Origin: Candidatus Hydrogenedentota bacterium
GTDB lineage: Bacteria > Hydrogenedentota > Hydrogenedentia > Hydrogenedentales > SLHB01
DNA: 41,649 bases
Assembly: GCA_016215105.1 (NCBI GenBank)
Contig: JACRLJ010000076.1
Span: 1-41,649 of the forward strand
Direction of reading: 5' to 3'
The position numbers and the translations under genes were made by a program. Numbering within the stretch: the first letter of the stretch is position 1; each line of letters begins with the position of its first letter. Shown here piece after piece: positions 32,678-41,089 of the stretch. The notes beneath the pieces are model-generated. The model was not told where the DNA came from, searched no databases, and saw nothing but the letters and a program-made list of their open reading frames with translations.

Positions 32678-34672
32678 CTAATCCGGGTTTAGAACGACCC
32701 ACTCCCACTGTTGGAGCGGCTGCGCGAGCGCTACAAGATTGCTCCGAACCACGGCCTCCGCACGATTTCCCTCTGCGCCGCAGTGGACAGCGCGTTGGAT
32801 GAGTCCCATCGCGTCCGGCGGTCGAATTTGGATTTCGCGCACCGCGTCGGGGCTTGCATTCCACACGACTCCCCGCCAACGCGTTCCGTCGGTTAGGAAT
32901 TGCGGTACCAGCCATGCGCCGCCGGCGACCGAACCAAGGGAAACACCGCGCGCCAGCCACGCGAGAACCTTGGCAAGTTGCGCGCGTCGTTGCGTGCAGA
33001 GATTCGTTCCCGCGCTTGCATCCCATGGAACCACCACCACGCGGCCGCCGAGGCTGTTCTCGAACGCCAAGGCCCCGTGCCCCACGACGCGCTGCGTAGG
33101 ATCGCGCAGGTCGCTAATCAGTCTCGCACCGGACAATAGCTGGCCTTGGAGCAATCGGTTGGCGTAAGGCTTATCGGCGTTGAGCGACATTTGCGCGCTT
33201 GGCCGAAGTCCGAACTCCGCGTCCAGCGATTCCTCCATGGAATAGAGTACCTCGTCTTGCGTGATGAAGCGCGTGTCGGCTAGACCGATGAGTTCTCCAA
33301 GACCGCGCTCGACCATTGCCGCCGCCGCGGGTCCGTCGAGCAGCAGACCAGCTGCCAGCCAAGCGCGGAGCGTATCTTCGTCGTAACCCCAAACCATCGT
33401 TCCGGCGAGCGCATTCAGCGACGCGTGCGGTTCCTTCTGAAACGCAATACCGAACGCGCCGAGCCAATTGTCCCAGCCTCGTGACGCCACCTCGAGCGAC
33501 CGCCAGTCATTGCGACCGTCCGTATGTACGTTGCGCGAAAAGTCGGCCCGCCACGGAACGCCGGCTCCATACGACGTCCAGGAGGGCGGAAACTGTTCGC
33601 CGAGCCAGTCGAGCACGGGTTTGACCCGGGCCAAGAACTTCGCGCGTTCTGGTTCGTCACTGGGCAAGTTGCCCATGAAATCGTAGAGACTAATGGCCAA
33701 TCGGTCCGATCCGAATACTTGCGCCAGGGCCATCTGCGCCAAGGTTTGGCGAAACGACTTGTTCCACGGCCCATACGGAAAGCACTCGATTTCGGGATCG
33801 CTTTCTATTGCGGCGGGACGAAGCGCGCGATGCTGCTGCATCTGGCTGATTCCGTAGACCAGAATAGGCGCTGGCGTCTCGCTGTAACCCCAGAAGTGTG
33901 GGCGGTGAACCGGCGGGCTCTCTCGGGCAATCGCATGCCACCAACGACTCCAATCGCGGCCTTCCATCGCGTGGGCTTCGACACTACTGGACATCAACCC
34001 CAATCGTGAACCCGCGCCTTCAACGATTTCCCGCCACGAATCGAGCAACGCTACATGCGAATCCTCCCACATATCGAACCACAATCCCCGCCACGGATGT
34101 GGTTCACCGGATTGGATGGCGCGACTGACAATCTCCTCCCGAGACGCGGATGTACCAGCGCGCCGAACGAACTCCGCGACGTGCAGCGGACACCAGCACC
34201 CACCCCAATCCAAGGGCGCGTGATTGTGATAGCGGATGTCATCGTCAATCCAAATCACGCGAAAATGTTCCGCCGCGAATATTCGCATCGCTTTGGCATA
34301 GTAGTCTCGCCAGGCGGGGTCCAGCGGGCACACCACGGCCGATGCCGAATAGCCCCGCCAATCCACCATCGTTTGCCACGACTGGCCAGGCTTGAGCCGC
34401 CGTCCGCGATCAGTGTGCAGCAGCGAATGCCACGGATTCAGGCTAACCTCGATTCCTTCGGCCTCGAGCGCGTGCTTCCACGGACGTAGTGTGTCCATCC
34501 ACGACTGGATACGTTTGAGCGTGTCGTGACCGTCGTTCTGCTCTTCGGCAAACGCAAAGAACATGACCTCGTCGATCTGCCCAACGCGGCACGCTTCCAG
34601 AAATTCATCGCTTATCAGACCCGAATCCTGCCCTGGCTGGAACTGCATCCGGGCCGTATATCGAACTGCCAT
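32678..34672 (-). CDS. Glycoside-hydrolase-like TIM-barrel protein, family uncertain
   Basis: This 664-residue protein has no signal peptide, so it is probably cytoplasmic. The N-terminal half reads like a beta/alpha barrel: DEVMFFAFAEEQN, GIEVSLNPWHS, FRVIWIDDDIRYHNH and SRLGLMSSSVEAHAM are successive strand-end segments rich in acidic and aromatic residues. The C-terminal part, with ARLISDLRDPTQRVVGHGA and RVVVVPWDAS, resembles the glutamine-amidotransferase-like and terminal beta domains of GH42-type beta-galactosidases. I cannot assign a GH family or catalytic pair with confidence. AAGGAGG lies 5 nt before the ATG. Placement between a sulfatase and other catabolic genes supports a carbohydrate role. 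Confidence 0.6.
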   Translation of the reverse strand: MAVRYTARMQFQPGQDSGLISDEFLEACRVGQIDEVMFFAFAEEQNDGHDTLKRIQSWMDTLRPWKHALEAEGIEVSLNPWHSLLHTDRGRRLKPGQSWQTMVDWRGYSASAVVCPLDPAWRDYYAKAMRIFAAEHFRVIWIDDDIRYHNHAPLDWGGCWCPLHVAEFVRRAGTSASREEIVSRAIQSGEPHPWRGLWFDMWEDSHVALLDSWREIVEGAGSRLGLMSSSVEAHAMEGRDWSRWWHAIARESPPVHRPHFWGYSETPAPILVYGISQMQQHRALRPAAIESDPEIECFPYGPWNKSFRQTLAQMALAQVFGSDRLAISLYDFMGNLPSDEPERAKFLARVKPVLDWLGEQFPPSWTSYGAGVPWRADFSRNVHTDGRNDWRSLEVASRGWDNWLGAFGIAFQKEPHASLNALAGTMVWGYDEDTLRAWLAAGLLLDGPAAAAMVERGLGELIGLADTRFITQDEVLYSMEESLDAEFGLRPSAQMSLNADKPYANRLLQGQLLSGARLISDLRDPTQRVVGHGALAFENSLGGRVVVVPWDASAGTNLCTQRRAQLAKVLAWLARGVSLGSVAGGAWLVPQFLTDGTRWRGVVWNASPDAVREIQIRPPDAMGLIQRAVHCGAEGNRAEAVVRSNLVALAQPLQQWEWVVLNPD

Positions 34673-35083
34673 GACATCCTCCTTTGATGCGTCAAACAGT
34701 TAACTCTACACAGGAACATATCAGAAATTGGAGGCGTGTTGGAATACGGCCCCGTGCTGCGGAATTCCAGTCCGTGGCGCCAAAGCGAAGTGTCCGTGTT
34801 GGCCGTTGCCGCTCAAGGAGTCCCCGCGGGAGCGGTAGACCCGGAATCGAATTCAACGCGCGTCACGGACGTTCATGTTCGATGGTGGACACTCGAAGAC
34901 GGACTTCTGCTCGGCAATGCCGACGCGACGTGGTCGATCCGGCAAGCGGCCTGAGGCGTCGACAACGAGAGACATCGGCCCGCGCCCGGTTTGAAGACGG
35001 ACCTACGAAGCGGCTACGCTTCTTCCGTATTCCTGCAAAGGATGCGGAAAATGCGGCGGAACAATCAAGAACGAGGATTCGAC
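34673..35083. other. Intergenic region between divergent genes, with one hairpin
   Basis: About 410 bases separate the glycoside-hydrolase-like gene and the propeller gene at 35084. An open frame at 34736-34954 has no features of a real gene. A hairpin with arms GAAGCG (35007-35012) and CGCTTC (35017-35022) around a 4-nt loop lies about 60 nt before the propeller start and is followed by TTCCGTATTCC. I could not find a clear promoter. The length suggests regulatory sites or decayed sequence. Confidence 0.4.
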
Positions 35084-36847
35084 ATGTCCCAGTTACCGGA
35101 ACAGGAAGCCCCTGGTGTAAAGGCTCCGGAGCAAGGCTCTACAGCGCCGAAGGGCGCCCGGCCCATTCGCATGTGGCCCGCGGTCGCCATCGTGGTGGCG
35201 TACTACGTGACGCTGATCGTCTCGTTGTCAATGCCGACACTCATGGGAAATATGATTGGGGTGGTCTTGGCCCCAATGGCCATTGGACTGTTGTTGCCAA
35301 TCTGGTGGCTGACCGCCAGCCGCGCCGCGATTCGAGAGCGGCTAATCGGCGCCGTGCTGTACGCCGGAGTCCTGGTTTGGGTCGTTAAGTCGCAGCCGGC
35401 CAACGGTGAACGCCTTCTCCAGATCGCGAGTCCAGTCCTGGTGACGAGCATAGTCCTTACGCTCCTGGTCACGGGACGCCTGCCCTGGCAGGTTCGTCGC
35501 TGGACGGTTGTCGTCGTGATGTTGCTCTGCGCGATCTTTTTCCCCTTGTTGCGTGTCGTGAGCGTAGGTGGCAATCTCGAGCCAATCCTGGCGTGGCGAT
35601 GGAGCCCGAGCTCTGAAGATCTAATTGCTCAGGCGCGCTCCAAATCCTCTGCGGGACCAGGTGAAAAGGCCGTCTTGCCGCCCCAAATCGGACCTCTCGA
35701 TTGGCCGGCGTTCCGGGGGCCGGCCCGCGATGGACGTCTATTCGGAACCCGCTTCTCGACGGATTGGACCGCGCGACCGCCCAAAGAACTGTGGCGCAGA
35801 CCCGTTGGCCTCGGTTTTTCCGCGTTCACCGTGGTCGGCAACTACATCTTCACCCAGGAACAACGCCACGCGGATGAATTCGTCGTCTGCTATCGCGCGG
35901 ATTCGGGGGCCGAGGTGTGGCTCAACCATGTTACTGCCCGTTTCGACGATGCAACCGGTTCAGGGCCGCGCGCGACCCCGACCTACGAAGACGGAAAGCT
36001 CTACACCCTCGGAGCAACGGGAGTGCTGCAATGTCTGGACGCTGCGTCCGGCGATGTCCTCTGGAAACGGAGCCTGACGGAGGATGCGCACGCAGAGAGA
36101 CCCCAATGGGGTTTCGCCAGTTCGCCTCTGATTACGGGTAATCTCGCCGTAGTGTTTGCCGGCGGAAAAGGCGGCAAGGGCGTTATCGCGTACGATCGGA
36201 CGAGTGGCAATATCGTTTGGTCGGCGGGAGACGGTACGCATGGGTACAGTTCCGCGCAACTAGCGGCAATCGACGGCGTTTCTCAAATGCTTATGGTGAG
36301 CAATTTCGGAGTACAGTCGTTCGTTCCCGAAACCGGCGCGCTGCTCTGGGAACACCGTTGGGAAGTGAAGATGAATCCGCGCGTGGTGCAACCCCTTGTC
36401 ACCGAGGCCTCGGTTCTGATTGGCACCGCCGAAGGCAAAGGAACGCGCCAATTGCAGCTCGCGCGTGCTGACGACCACTGGAACGTACAGGAGAAATGGA
36501 CAACCCGAAGTTTCCGGCCCTATTTCAACGATTATGTCTATGACAAAGGCTGCTGCTATGGTTTCGACGGGAATATGCTGTGTTGTATGGACGCGGCCAC
36601 CGGAGAGAACCGCTGGAAGGGTCCGAAGCTCGGCGGACAGGTACTACTTCTCGCCGATATGGAAGTCCTTCTGGTTCTCAGCGAGAGTGGGGATGTCGTG
36701 CTTGTCAAAGCGGCGCCGGACGCGTTTCACGAGATCGCGCGATTCAAGGCGCTCACCGGAAAGACGTGGAATCACCCGGTTGTGGCGCGCGGAAAACTCT
36801 TTGTGCGAAATGACAGTGAAGCCGCCTGTTACGAGTTGCCCTTGTGA
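35084..36847 (+). CDS. Multi-pass membrane protein with C-terminal PQQ-like beta-propeller
   Basis: This 587-residue protein has a short acidic N-terminus and about four or five membrane helices in the first 170 residues (starting near RPIRMWPAVAIVVAYYVTLI). A periplasmic propeller follows, opening with DWPAFRGPARDGRLFG. Blade ends include EVWLNHVTA, VLWKRSLTE, IVWSAGDG, LLWEHRWEV and NRWKGPKL. It closes with TWNHPVVARGKLFVRN. A vicinal Cys pair occurs in KGCCYGFDGNMLCCMD, four Cys in two pairs, which is uncommon in the paralogues. The ATG at 35084 has CGAGGA 7 nt upstream. The layout resembles the operon protein at 7316-9124 but with more helices. Confidence 0.85.
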   Translation: MSQLPEQEAPGVKAPEQGSTAPKGARPIRMWPAVAIVVAYYVTLIVSLSMPTLMGNMIGVVLAPMAIGLLLPIWWLTASRAAIRERLIGAVLYAGVLVWVVKSQPANGERLLQIASPVLVTSIVLTLLVTGRLPWQVRRWTVVVVMLLCAIFFPLLRVVSVGGNLEPILAWRWSPSSEDLIAQARSKSSAGPGEKAVLPPQIGPLDWPAFRGPARDGRLFGTRFSTDWTARPPKELWRRPVGLGFSAFTVVGNYIFTQEQRHADEFVVCYRADSGAEVWLNHVTARFDDATGSGPRATPTYEDGKLYTLGATGVLQCLDAASGDVLWKRSLTEDAHAERPQWGFASSPLITGNLAVVFAGGKGGKGVIAYDRTSGNIVWSAGDGTHGYSSAQLAAIDGVSQMLMVSNFGVQSFVPETGALLWEHRWEVKMNPRVVQPLVTEASVLIGTAEGKGTRQLQLARADDHWNVQEKWTTRSFRPYFNDYVYDKGCCYGFDGNMLCCMDAATGENRWKGPKLGGQVLLLADMEVLLVLSESGDVVLVKAAPDAFHEIARFKALTGKTWNHPVVARGKLFVRNDSEAACYELPL

Positions 36848-36909
36848 GCCGCGAACCCCGGCACGGAGTTAAGCGTGACAAGTACACCGGAAGATTTCGT
36901 GGCAGGGAG

Positions 36910-36929
36910 GGCGGATGTCCTCATCCGCC
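36910..36929 (+). terminator. Hairpin after the propeller gene, terminator- or REP-like
   Basis: GGCGGATG (36910-36917) and CATCCGCC (36922-36929) form a perfect 8-bp stem with a TCCT loop, followed by GGTTTCACTTC. It lies 62 nt past the stop at 36847. The weak T-tract leaves open whether it is an intrinsic terminator or a dispersed repeat. Confidence 0.5.
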
Positions 36930-37031
36930 GGTTTCACTTCGAGGGTCGTAATTGACTCGCTCACTGCGTCGGCGTGCTTATGCTATGATCGGCCTTGCGT
37001 ATCAATGGATTTTCGAACGGGAGATAAGGCT

Positions 37032-38366
37032 ATGAAGGACACATTGAGCCGCCGGGGATTCTTGGCAAGCGCGGTAGCGGCGGGGGCGGTGGGACTGGGA
37101 GCGGCAAAGCGCCCAAAGAAGCGATCGCCGAAGGAGAAGCTCAACATCGCCGTAATCGGAGTGGGGGGGATGGGCGGCGTGAATCTGCGCAATGTCGCCA
37201 GTGAGAACATCGTCGCCCTATGCGACGTGGACTCGGTGTACGCCGCAAAGGCGTTCGAGGCCTACCCGAAGGCCAAAAAGTATCGAGACTATCGCGAGAT
37301 GTTGGAAAAGCAGCGCAACATCGACGCCGTGGTCATCGCCACGCCCGATCACACGCACGCCGTGATCGCGATGGCCTGCATGAAGAAACGCAAACACGTC
37401 TATTGCCAAAAGCCATTGACGCACGACGTCTACGAGTCGCGAATGCTAGCCGACGCGGCCAAGAAGTACGGCGTTGTCACGCAGATGGGCATTCAAGGCC
37501 ACTCGACGGACGATGCACGCAAAGTTCGCGAATGGGTTGAAGCGGGCGCTATCGGCGAAGTGCGCGAAGTGGACGCTTGGTGCGACCTGACCTACTACCC
37601 CTGGGGCCACGCCTACTGGAGCTCACCCCTCGGCACGCGGCCCAAGGAGACGCCACCGGTTCCCAGCACCCTCGATTGGGATCTCTGGTTGGGGCCGGCG
37701 CCGGAGCGTCCCTATCACCCGTGCTACCATCCGCTCACATGGCGGAGCTGGTGGGATTTCGGCTGTGGAATGATGGGGGATCGCGGCGCCCACACCATTG
37801 ACCCCATTGTCTGGGCCTTGGACTTGGGCGCCCCCTCGACCGTCGAAGGATTTGCGACGGACCTGAATCCCGAAACCTATCCGGTTGCCTGCCTGATCCG
37901 CTACGAATTCCCCGCGCGCGGGGCCAAGCCGCCGGTCACCTTGACGTGGTACGACGGCTTGCGCCCTCCACGTCCGAAGGAGGTGAGCAGCGCGGAAGAA
38001 CTCGGCGTTCCCGAAGGGGGCATCCTATTCAAAGGCACGGAGGGGCTGTTGACCTGCGGTATCTACGCCGAAAAGCCCCGGCTATTACCTGCGGCGCGTA
38101 TGGATAAATTCACGCCCCCGAATCCGACCATCCCCCGAGTCGAAGGAACGCACGAAGACGACTGGATTCGCGCGATCAAGTCCGGCGAGAAGGCCGGCGC
38201 CGATTTCTCCTACTCCGGGCCGCTGACCGAACTGTGTCTTCTCGGCAACATTGCCAAGCGCGTGGGGACCAAGCTTGAGTGGGACGCCGCTGCGATGCAG
38301 TTCCCCAACCTTCCAGACGCCAATCAGTACATCAAGCGAACCTATCGTGAAGGATGGAGCCTGTAA
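37032..38366 (+). CDS. Gfo/Idh/MocA-family oxidoreductase with Tat signal
   Basis: This 444-residue NAD(P)-dependent sugar dehydrogenase-like protein starts with a Tat signal (LSRRGFLASAVAAGAVGLGA) and then the Rossmann fold (NIAVIGVGGMGGVNLRN, with acidic ALCDVD at the end of the second strand). The family EKP motif appears as CQKPLTHDVYE, with Gln in place of Glu, a variant common in exported planctomycetal members. The substrate-side domain includes WWDFGCGMMGDRGAHTID with the conserved Asp and His. Such exported forms are thought to act on carbohydrates in the periplasm. The ATG at 37032 follows a GGAGATAAGG stretch. The hairpin at 36910-36929 separates it from the propeller gene. Confidence 0.9.
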   Translation: MKDTLSRRGFLASAVAAGAVGLGAAKRPKKRSPKEKLNIAVIGVGGMGGVNLRNVASENIVALCDVDSVYAAKAFEAYPKAKKYRDYREMLEKQRNIDAVVIATPDHTHAVIAMACMKKRKHVYCQKPLTHDVYESRMLADAAKKYGVVTQMGIQGHSTDDARKVREWVEAGAIGEVREVDAWCDLTYYPWGHAYWSSPLGTRPKETPPVPSTLDWDLWLGPAPERPYHPCYHPLTWRSWWDFGCGMMGDRGAHTIDPIVWALDLGAPSTVEGFATDLNPETYPVACLIRYEFPARGAKPPVTLTWYDGLRPPRPKEVSSAEELGVPEGGILFKGTEGLLTCGIYAEKPRLLPAARMDKFTPPNPTIPRVEGTHEDDWIRAIKSGEKAGADFSYSGPLTELCLLGNIAKRVGTKLEWDAAAMQFPNLPDANQYIKRTYREGWSL

Positions 38367-38416
38367 ACAACCGAGACTTGATGGCGCCGTAGCGCCCAAG
38401 TGACCGAAAGACACGT

Positions 38417-38866
38417 TTGACTGCGATCTTTGTGGATGCCGACGCTTGCCCGGTAAAAGAGGAAGTCTACCGGGTCGCGGAGCGTCATGCTGTTCGGGTG
38501 TATGTCGTCGCCAATGCGCCAATGCGTGTACCGGAATCCGCTCTCGTCGAGCTTGTTGTCGTTAGCGACGCGTTTGACGCCGCGGATGACTGGATTGTCG
38601 AACACGTGACCGGCAAGGACGTCGTCGTCACGGACGATATCCCGTTAGCGTCCCGGTGCCTCAAGAAAGGAACCCAGGCGATTAGCCCCAAGGGCCGGAT
38701 CTTCACGGATGCCTCAATCGGGGACGCGCTCGCCACGCGCGAGATGCTGTCCCAACTTCGGGACCACGGATTGGTTAGTGGCGGGCCCGCGCCGTTTCAG
38801 CAAAAAGATCGGTCCCGCTTTCTTCAGCGCTTGGACACGATGGTTCGTGCAGCGCTCGTCGAATAA
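38417..38866 (+). CDS. UPF0178/YaiI-family (DUF188) protein
   Basis: This 149-residue protein is full length for the family and starts at TTG. The conserved N-terminal FVDADACPVKEEVYRVAERH and the VVTDDIPLASRCLKKG segment place it in UPF0178, a PIN/NYN-like fold with acidic residues that could bind metal and act on nucleic acid. The biochemical role is not established. The ribosome site before the TTG is weak (GAAAG). It begins 50 nt after the Gfo/Idh gene and may be read from the same transcript, but the functions do not obviously relate. Confidence 0.88.
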   Translation: MTAIFVDADACPVKEEVYRVAERHAVRVYVVANAPMRVPESALVELVVVSDAFDAADDWIVEHVTGKDVVVTDDIPLASRCLKKGTQAISPKGRIFTDASIGDALATREMLSQLRDHGLVSGGPAPFQQKDRSRFLQRLDTMVRAALVE

Positions 38867-38950
38867 CAGGAGTCATTCCCCCAGTTTTCCGACGGCGTGT
38901 TACTCGTTTGGGAATTATGAAAAGACTTTCCGGTAAGCTTGCGTACGCCT

Positions 38951-39004
38951 GTCACGACAGGTCAGACTGGTCCGACCTGTCCGACACGTCCGGCACGTCC
39001 GGCC
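38951..39004. repeat. Six-copy 9-bp degenerate tandem repeat
   Basis: The segment can be divided into six consecutive 9-mers of form N-GTC-[CA]-G-[AG]-C-N, for example GGTCCGACC, TGTCCGACA and CGTCCGGCA. It ends 38 nt before the SGNH hydrolase start. CCTGTC and GACAGG just upstream (38948-38961) also form a small hairpin. Similar GTCCGAC-type short tandem repeats occur between genes in PVC-like genomes, from memory. No protein product is implied. Confidence 0.6.
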
Positions 39005-39042
39005 AATTCGATAACTCCAACGTGCCGAATGAGGGTAAATGA

Positions 39043-40224
39043 ATGATGCTAGATACCGCACTCTGTTTACTGCTTCTCGCCCAAACTCCGGATAAGCCCG
39101 AGTCCTGGGGTAAGGGCGCCCGGCTGCAGTCGGTGGGCACGACGGGTATCAATGCATACCGTTCGTACGTGAAAGGCTCGTTGACCATACGCAAGACGCC
39201 CGATGGCCCGCTACTTAAGGAAGCCGCCGATTATCTCGTGTCTCCGGAGTTCGCCATGGTCGGTCTCGGTTCTAGCCCTTCTATCTCCGCGGACGACACC
39301 GTCTGCGCGAGCTACCAATTCAGCCTGCTGCGGATAGATACTGTTGTCGTCGATGGCCGCGGCATGGCGAAGCTCGTCCGTGGAAAACCCGACATCGCGA
39401 TCCCCTTGGCGCCCGAAGTCCTGCCCGGAACCACGCGTTTGCTCAACGTGTTTCGTGACTACGGCGCGCGCACGGTCACGAACGACGACCTGTTTCCGAT
39501 TCTTGACGCGCCGGTAGACTGCGTCACGCATACAACTTCGGGGCGAATACCGAAAACGCTCGACAAGCTTCGCGCGGGCATGCCCGTGACCATTGTGTGC
39601 TGGGGCGACTCGGTTACGTGCGGCGGGGACGTTTCGCGGGGTTCGCAAAAGTACGTGGAGCAGTTCCGGACCATGCTGCTGGACCGATTCTCGTATGCTG
39701 CCCCGATCAACATCATCAACATAAGCGTAGGAGGAACAAACTCGTCCATGTGGCTGCGGCGCGAACCGTACAACGACGCATTTTTTGCCCAGAATCCCAT
39801 GTGGCCCAAGGACCAAACCGATTTCGAGCGTATCGTCTCGCTCAAACCGGACCTCGTCACCATCGAGTTTGTGAATGATGGCGGACTCGACACCGCCGGA
39901 GTCGAAACGGTGTATTCGGACATCATGGGCCGACTGGCCGCATTCAAGACGGAGTTCATCCTAATCACACCGCATTTCACATCACTTGATATGATGGGAA
40001 ACAAGTCCTTGCGCGATGCCGATGGCCGAAAGTACGTTGAAGGCCTGCGCGCGTTTGCCGACAAGCATAATGTGGCCCTCGCAGACGCGTCATCGCGCTG
40101 GGCGCATCTGTGGCGTGAAGGCGTTCCGTACGTGACGCTGTTGGCGAATTGCCTGAATCACCCCGACGATCGCGGCCACCGGCTCTTTGCCGAGGAGTTA
40201 ATCCGGTGCTTTGACACTCCGTAG
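39043..40224 (+). CDS. SGNH/GDSL-type hydrolase, probably exported
   Basis: This 393-residue protein has a short hydrophobic N-terminus (LDTALCLLLLAQT) that may be a signal peptide. An N-terminal beta-rich domain of about 170 residues precedes the SGNH hydrolase domain. Catalytic blocks are visible: block I CWGDSVTCGG (Ser190), block II SVGGTNSS (Gly), block III EFVNDGG (Asn) and block V NHPDDRGH with the Asp/His pair. The family removes acyl or acetyl groups from sugars or lipids, and in this neighbourhood deacetylation of a polysaccharide is likely. GAGGGT precedes the ATG at 39043 by 6 nt; the ATG at 39046 is equally possible. Confidence 0.87.
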   Translation: MMLDTALCLLLLAQTPDKPESWGKGARLQSVGTTGINAYRSYVKGSLTIRKTPDGPLLKEAADYLVSPEFAMVGLGSSPSISADDTVCASYQFSLLRIDTVVVDGRGMAKLVRGKPDIAIPLAPEVLPGTTRLLNVFRDYGARTVTNDDLFPILDAPVDCVTHTTSGRIPKTLDKLRAGMPVTIVCWGDSVTCGGDVSRGSQKYVEQFRTMLLDRFSYAAPINIINISVGGTNSSMWLRREPYNDAFFAQNPMWPKDQTDFERIVSLKPDLVTIEFVNDGGLDTAGVETVYSDIMGRLAAFKTEFILITPHFTSLDMMGNKSLRDADGRKYVEGLRAFADKHNVALADASSRWAHLWREGVPYVTLLANCLNHPDDRGHRLFAEELIRCFDTP

Positions 40225-40253
40225 ACGCGATCGCGTGGCAAGAAACGGGGTGG

Positions 40254-41066
40254 CTATTTCCATGCTTCACACCCCCGAAAGGGCATACTGTGGGCGGGGT
40301 CATATGCGGGCCACGAGTTGTAGTCGTTTAGGCCAGATACTTCGGCGCCGCGAAGCAAGAACGCGCTGGGCTGCCGTTCGCCAGGCTTCAGTCCCCCGAT
40401 TTGAGTGGTCGTGGGTATGTACCGGATGGTGAGTCCACGCCGCCACACCGGCGACGTGTTCGCGTTCGATCCGTGGATTATGTTCGGGTGATGGACCGAT
40501 ACCCCGCCGGCCCGTACAACGACGTCCACCGCCTTGGATTCGTCCACCAGACTCTCATCCATTCCCGACTCCAAGACATTCGCAATGTCCTTGCGCTGCT
40601 TCAATTCGCGCAAGCTTTCATGCTGAGTCCGGGGAATCACGCGCATGCACCCATTTTCCGGAACCGAATCGTCAATTGCGAGCCACAGCGTCACAACTTC
40701 CATCGGCGTAAGCGGCCAATAGCTCCCGTCCTGATGCCACAGGACCGGCTGCCCGTCGTAGGGAGGCTTGCAGATGTAGTGCGACGCAAAAAGCGCGATG
40801 TTGGGCCCGATGAACTGCTCCGCGATATCCAGGAGCCGATCATCGCTTACCAGCCTGACCCAAAATGCGTCGTGAGTAACCAGCCAGTGCCCCAGTTGTT
40901 CGGGACGCAGATTCGGATGCCTCGCTTGAAGCCAGTCGACATGCGCCCGGCCTTCCGCGACCAATTCGGCGTCAAGCACGTTCTGAAAAACGACGTATCC
41001 GTCTTGTTCATATTGCGCGCGAGCCGGGGTCCAGTTCACCGTGACAGAGTTTGCCTCTCTAGACAT
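40254..41066 (-). CDS. Phytanoyl-CoA dioxygenase (PhyH)-family Fe(II)/2-oxoglutarate oxygenase
   Basis: This 270-residue protein has the cupin-type iron site of PhyH-like oxygenases: HQD in LWHQDGSYW (His111, Asp113) and the distal His in HHPNIIHGS (His198), with a likely 2-oxoglutarate-binding Arg in LTIRYIPT (Arg215). Family members hydroxylate varied small molecules and lipids, and the substrate here is unknown. GGGAG lies 6 nt before the ATG at 41066; an ATG at 41093 is possible but less likely. It follows the squalene/phytoene synthase gene by 23 nt on the same strand, so a shared transcript is plausible. It needs oxygen, implying at least occasional oxic growth. Confidence 0.9.
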   Translation of the reverse strand: MSREANSVTVNWTPARAQYEQDGYVVFQNVLDAELVAEGRAHVDWLQARHPNLRPEQLGHWLVTHDAFWVRLVSDDRLLDIAEQFIGPNIALFASHYICKPPYDGQPVLWHQDGSYWPLTPMEVVTLWLAIDDSVPENGCMRVIPRTQHESLRELKQRKDIANVLESGMDESLVDESKAVDVVVRAGGVSVHHPNIIHGSNANTSPVWRRGLTIRYIPTTTQIGGLKPGERQPSAFLLRGAEVSGLNDYNSWPAYDPAHSMPFRGCEAWK

Positions 41067-41089
41067 ACGATACTCCCTGCAAGTAGTCG

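Noticed and set aside
34736-34954. 72-residue open frame in the gap before 35084
   Set aside because: No ribosome site, no recognisable motif, and its residue mix looks like translated non-coding sequence.
40225-40236. 12-bp palindrome ACGCGATCGCGT right after the SGNH hydrolase stop
   Set aside because: It contains the GCGATCGC octamer known from cyanobacteria, but a single copy in GC-rich DNA is easily chance and it lacks a loop for a terminator.
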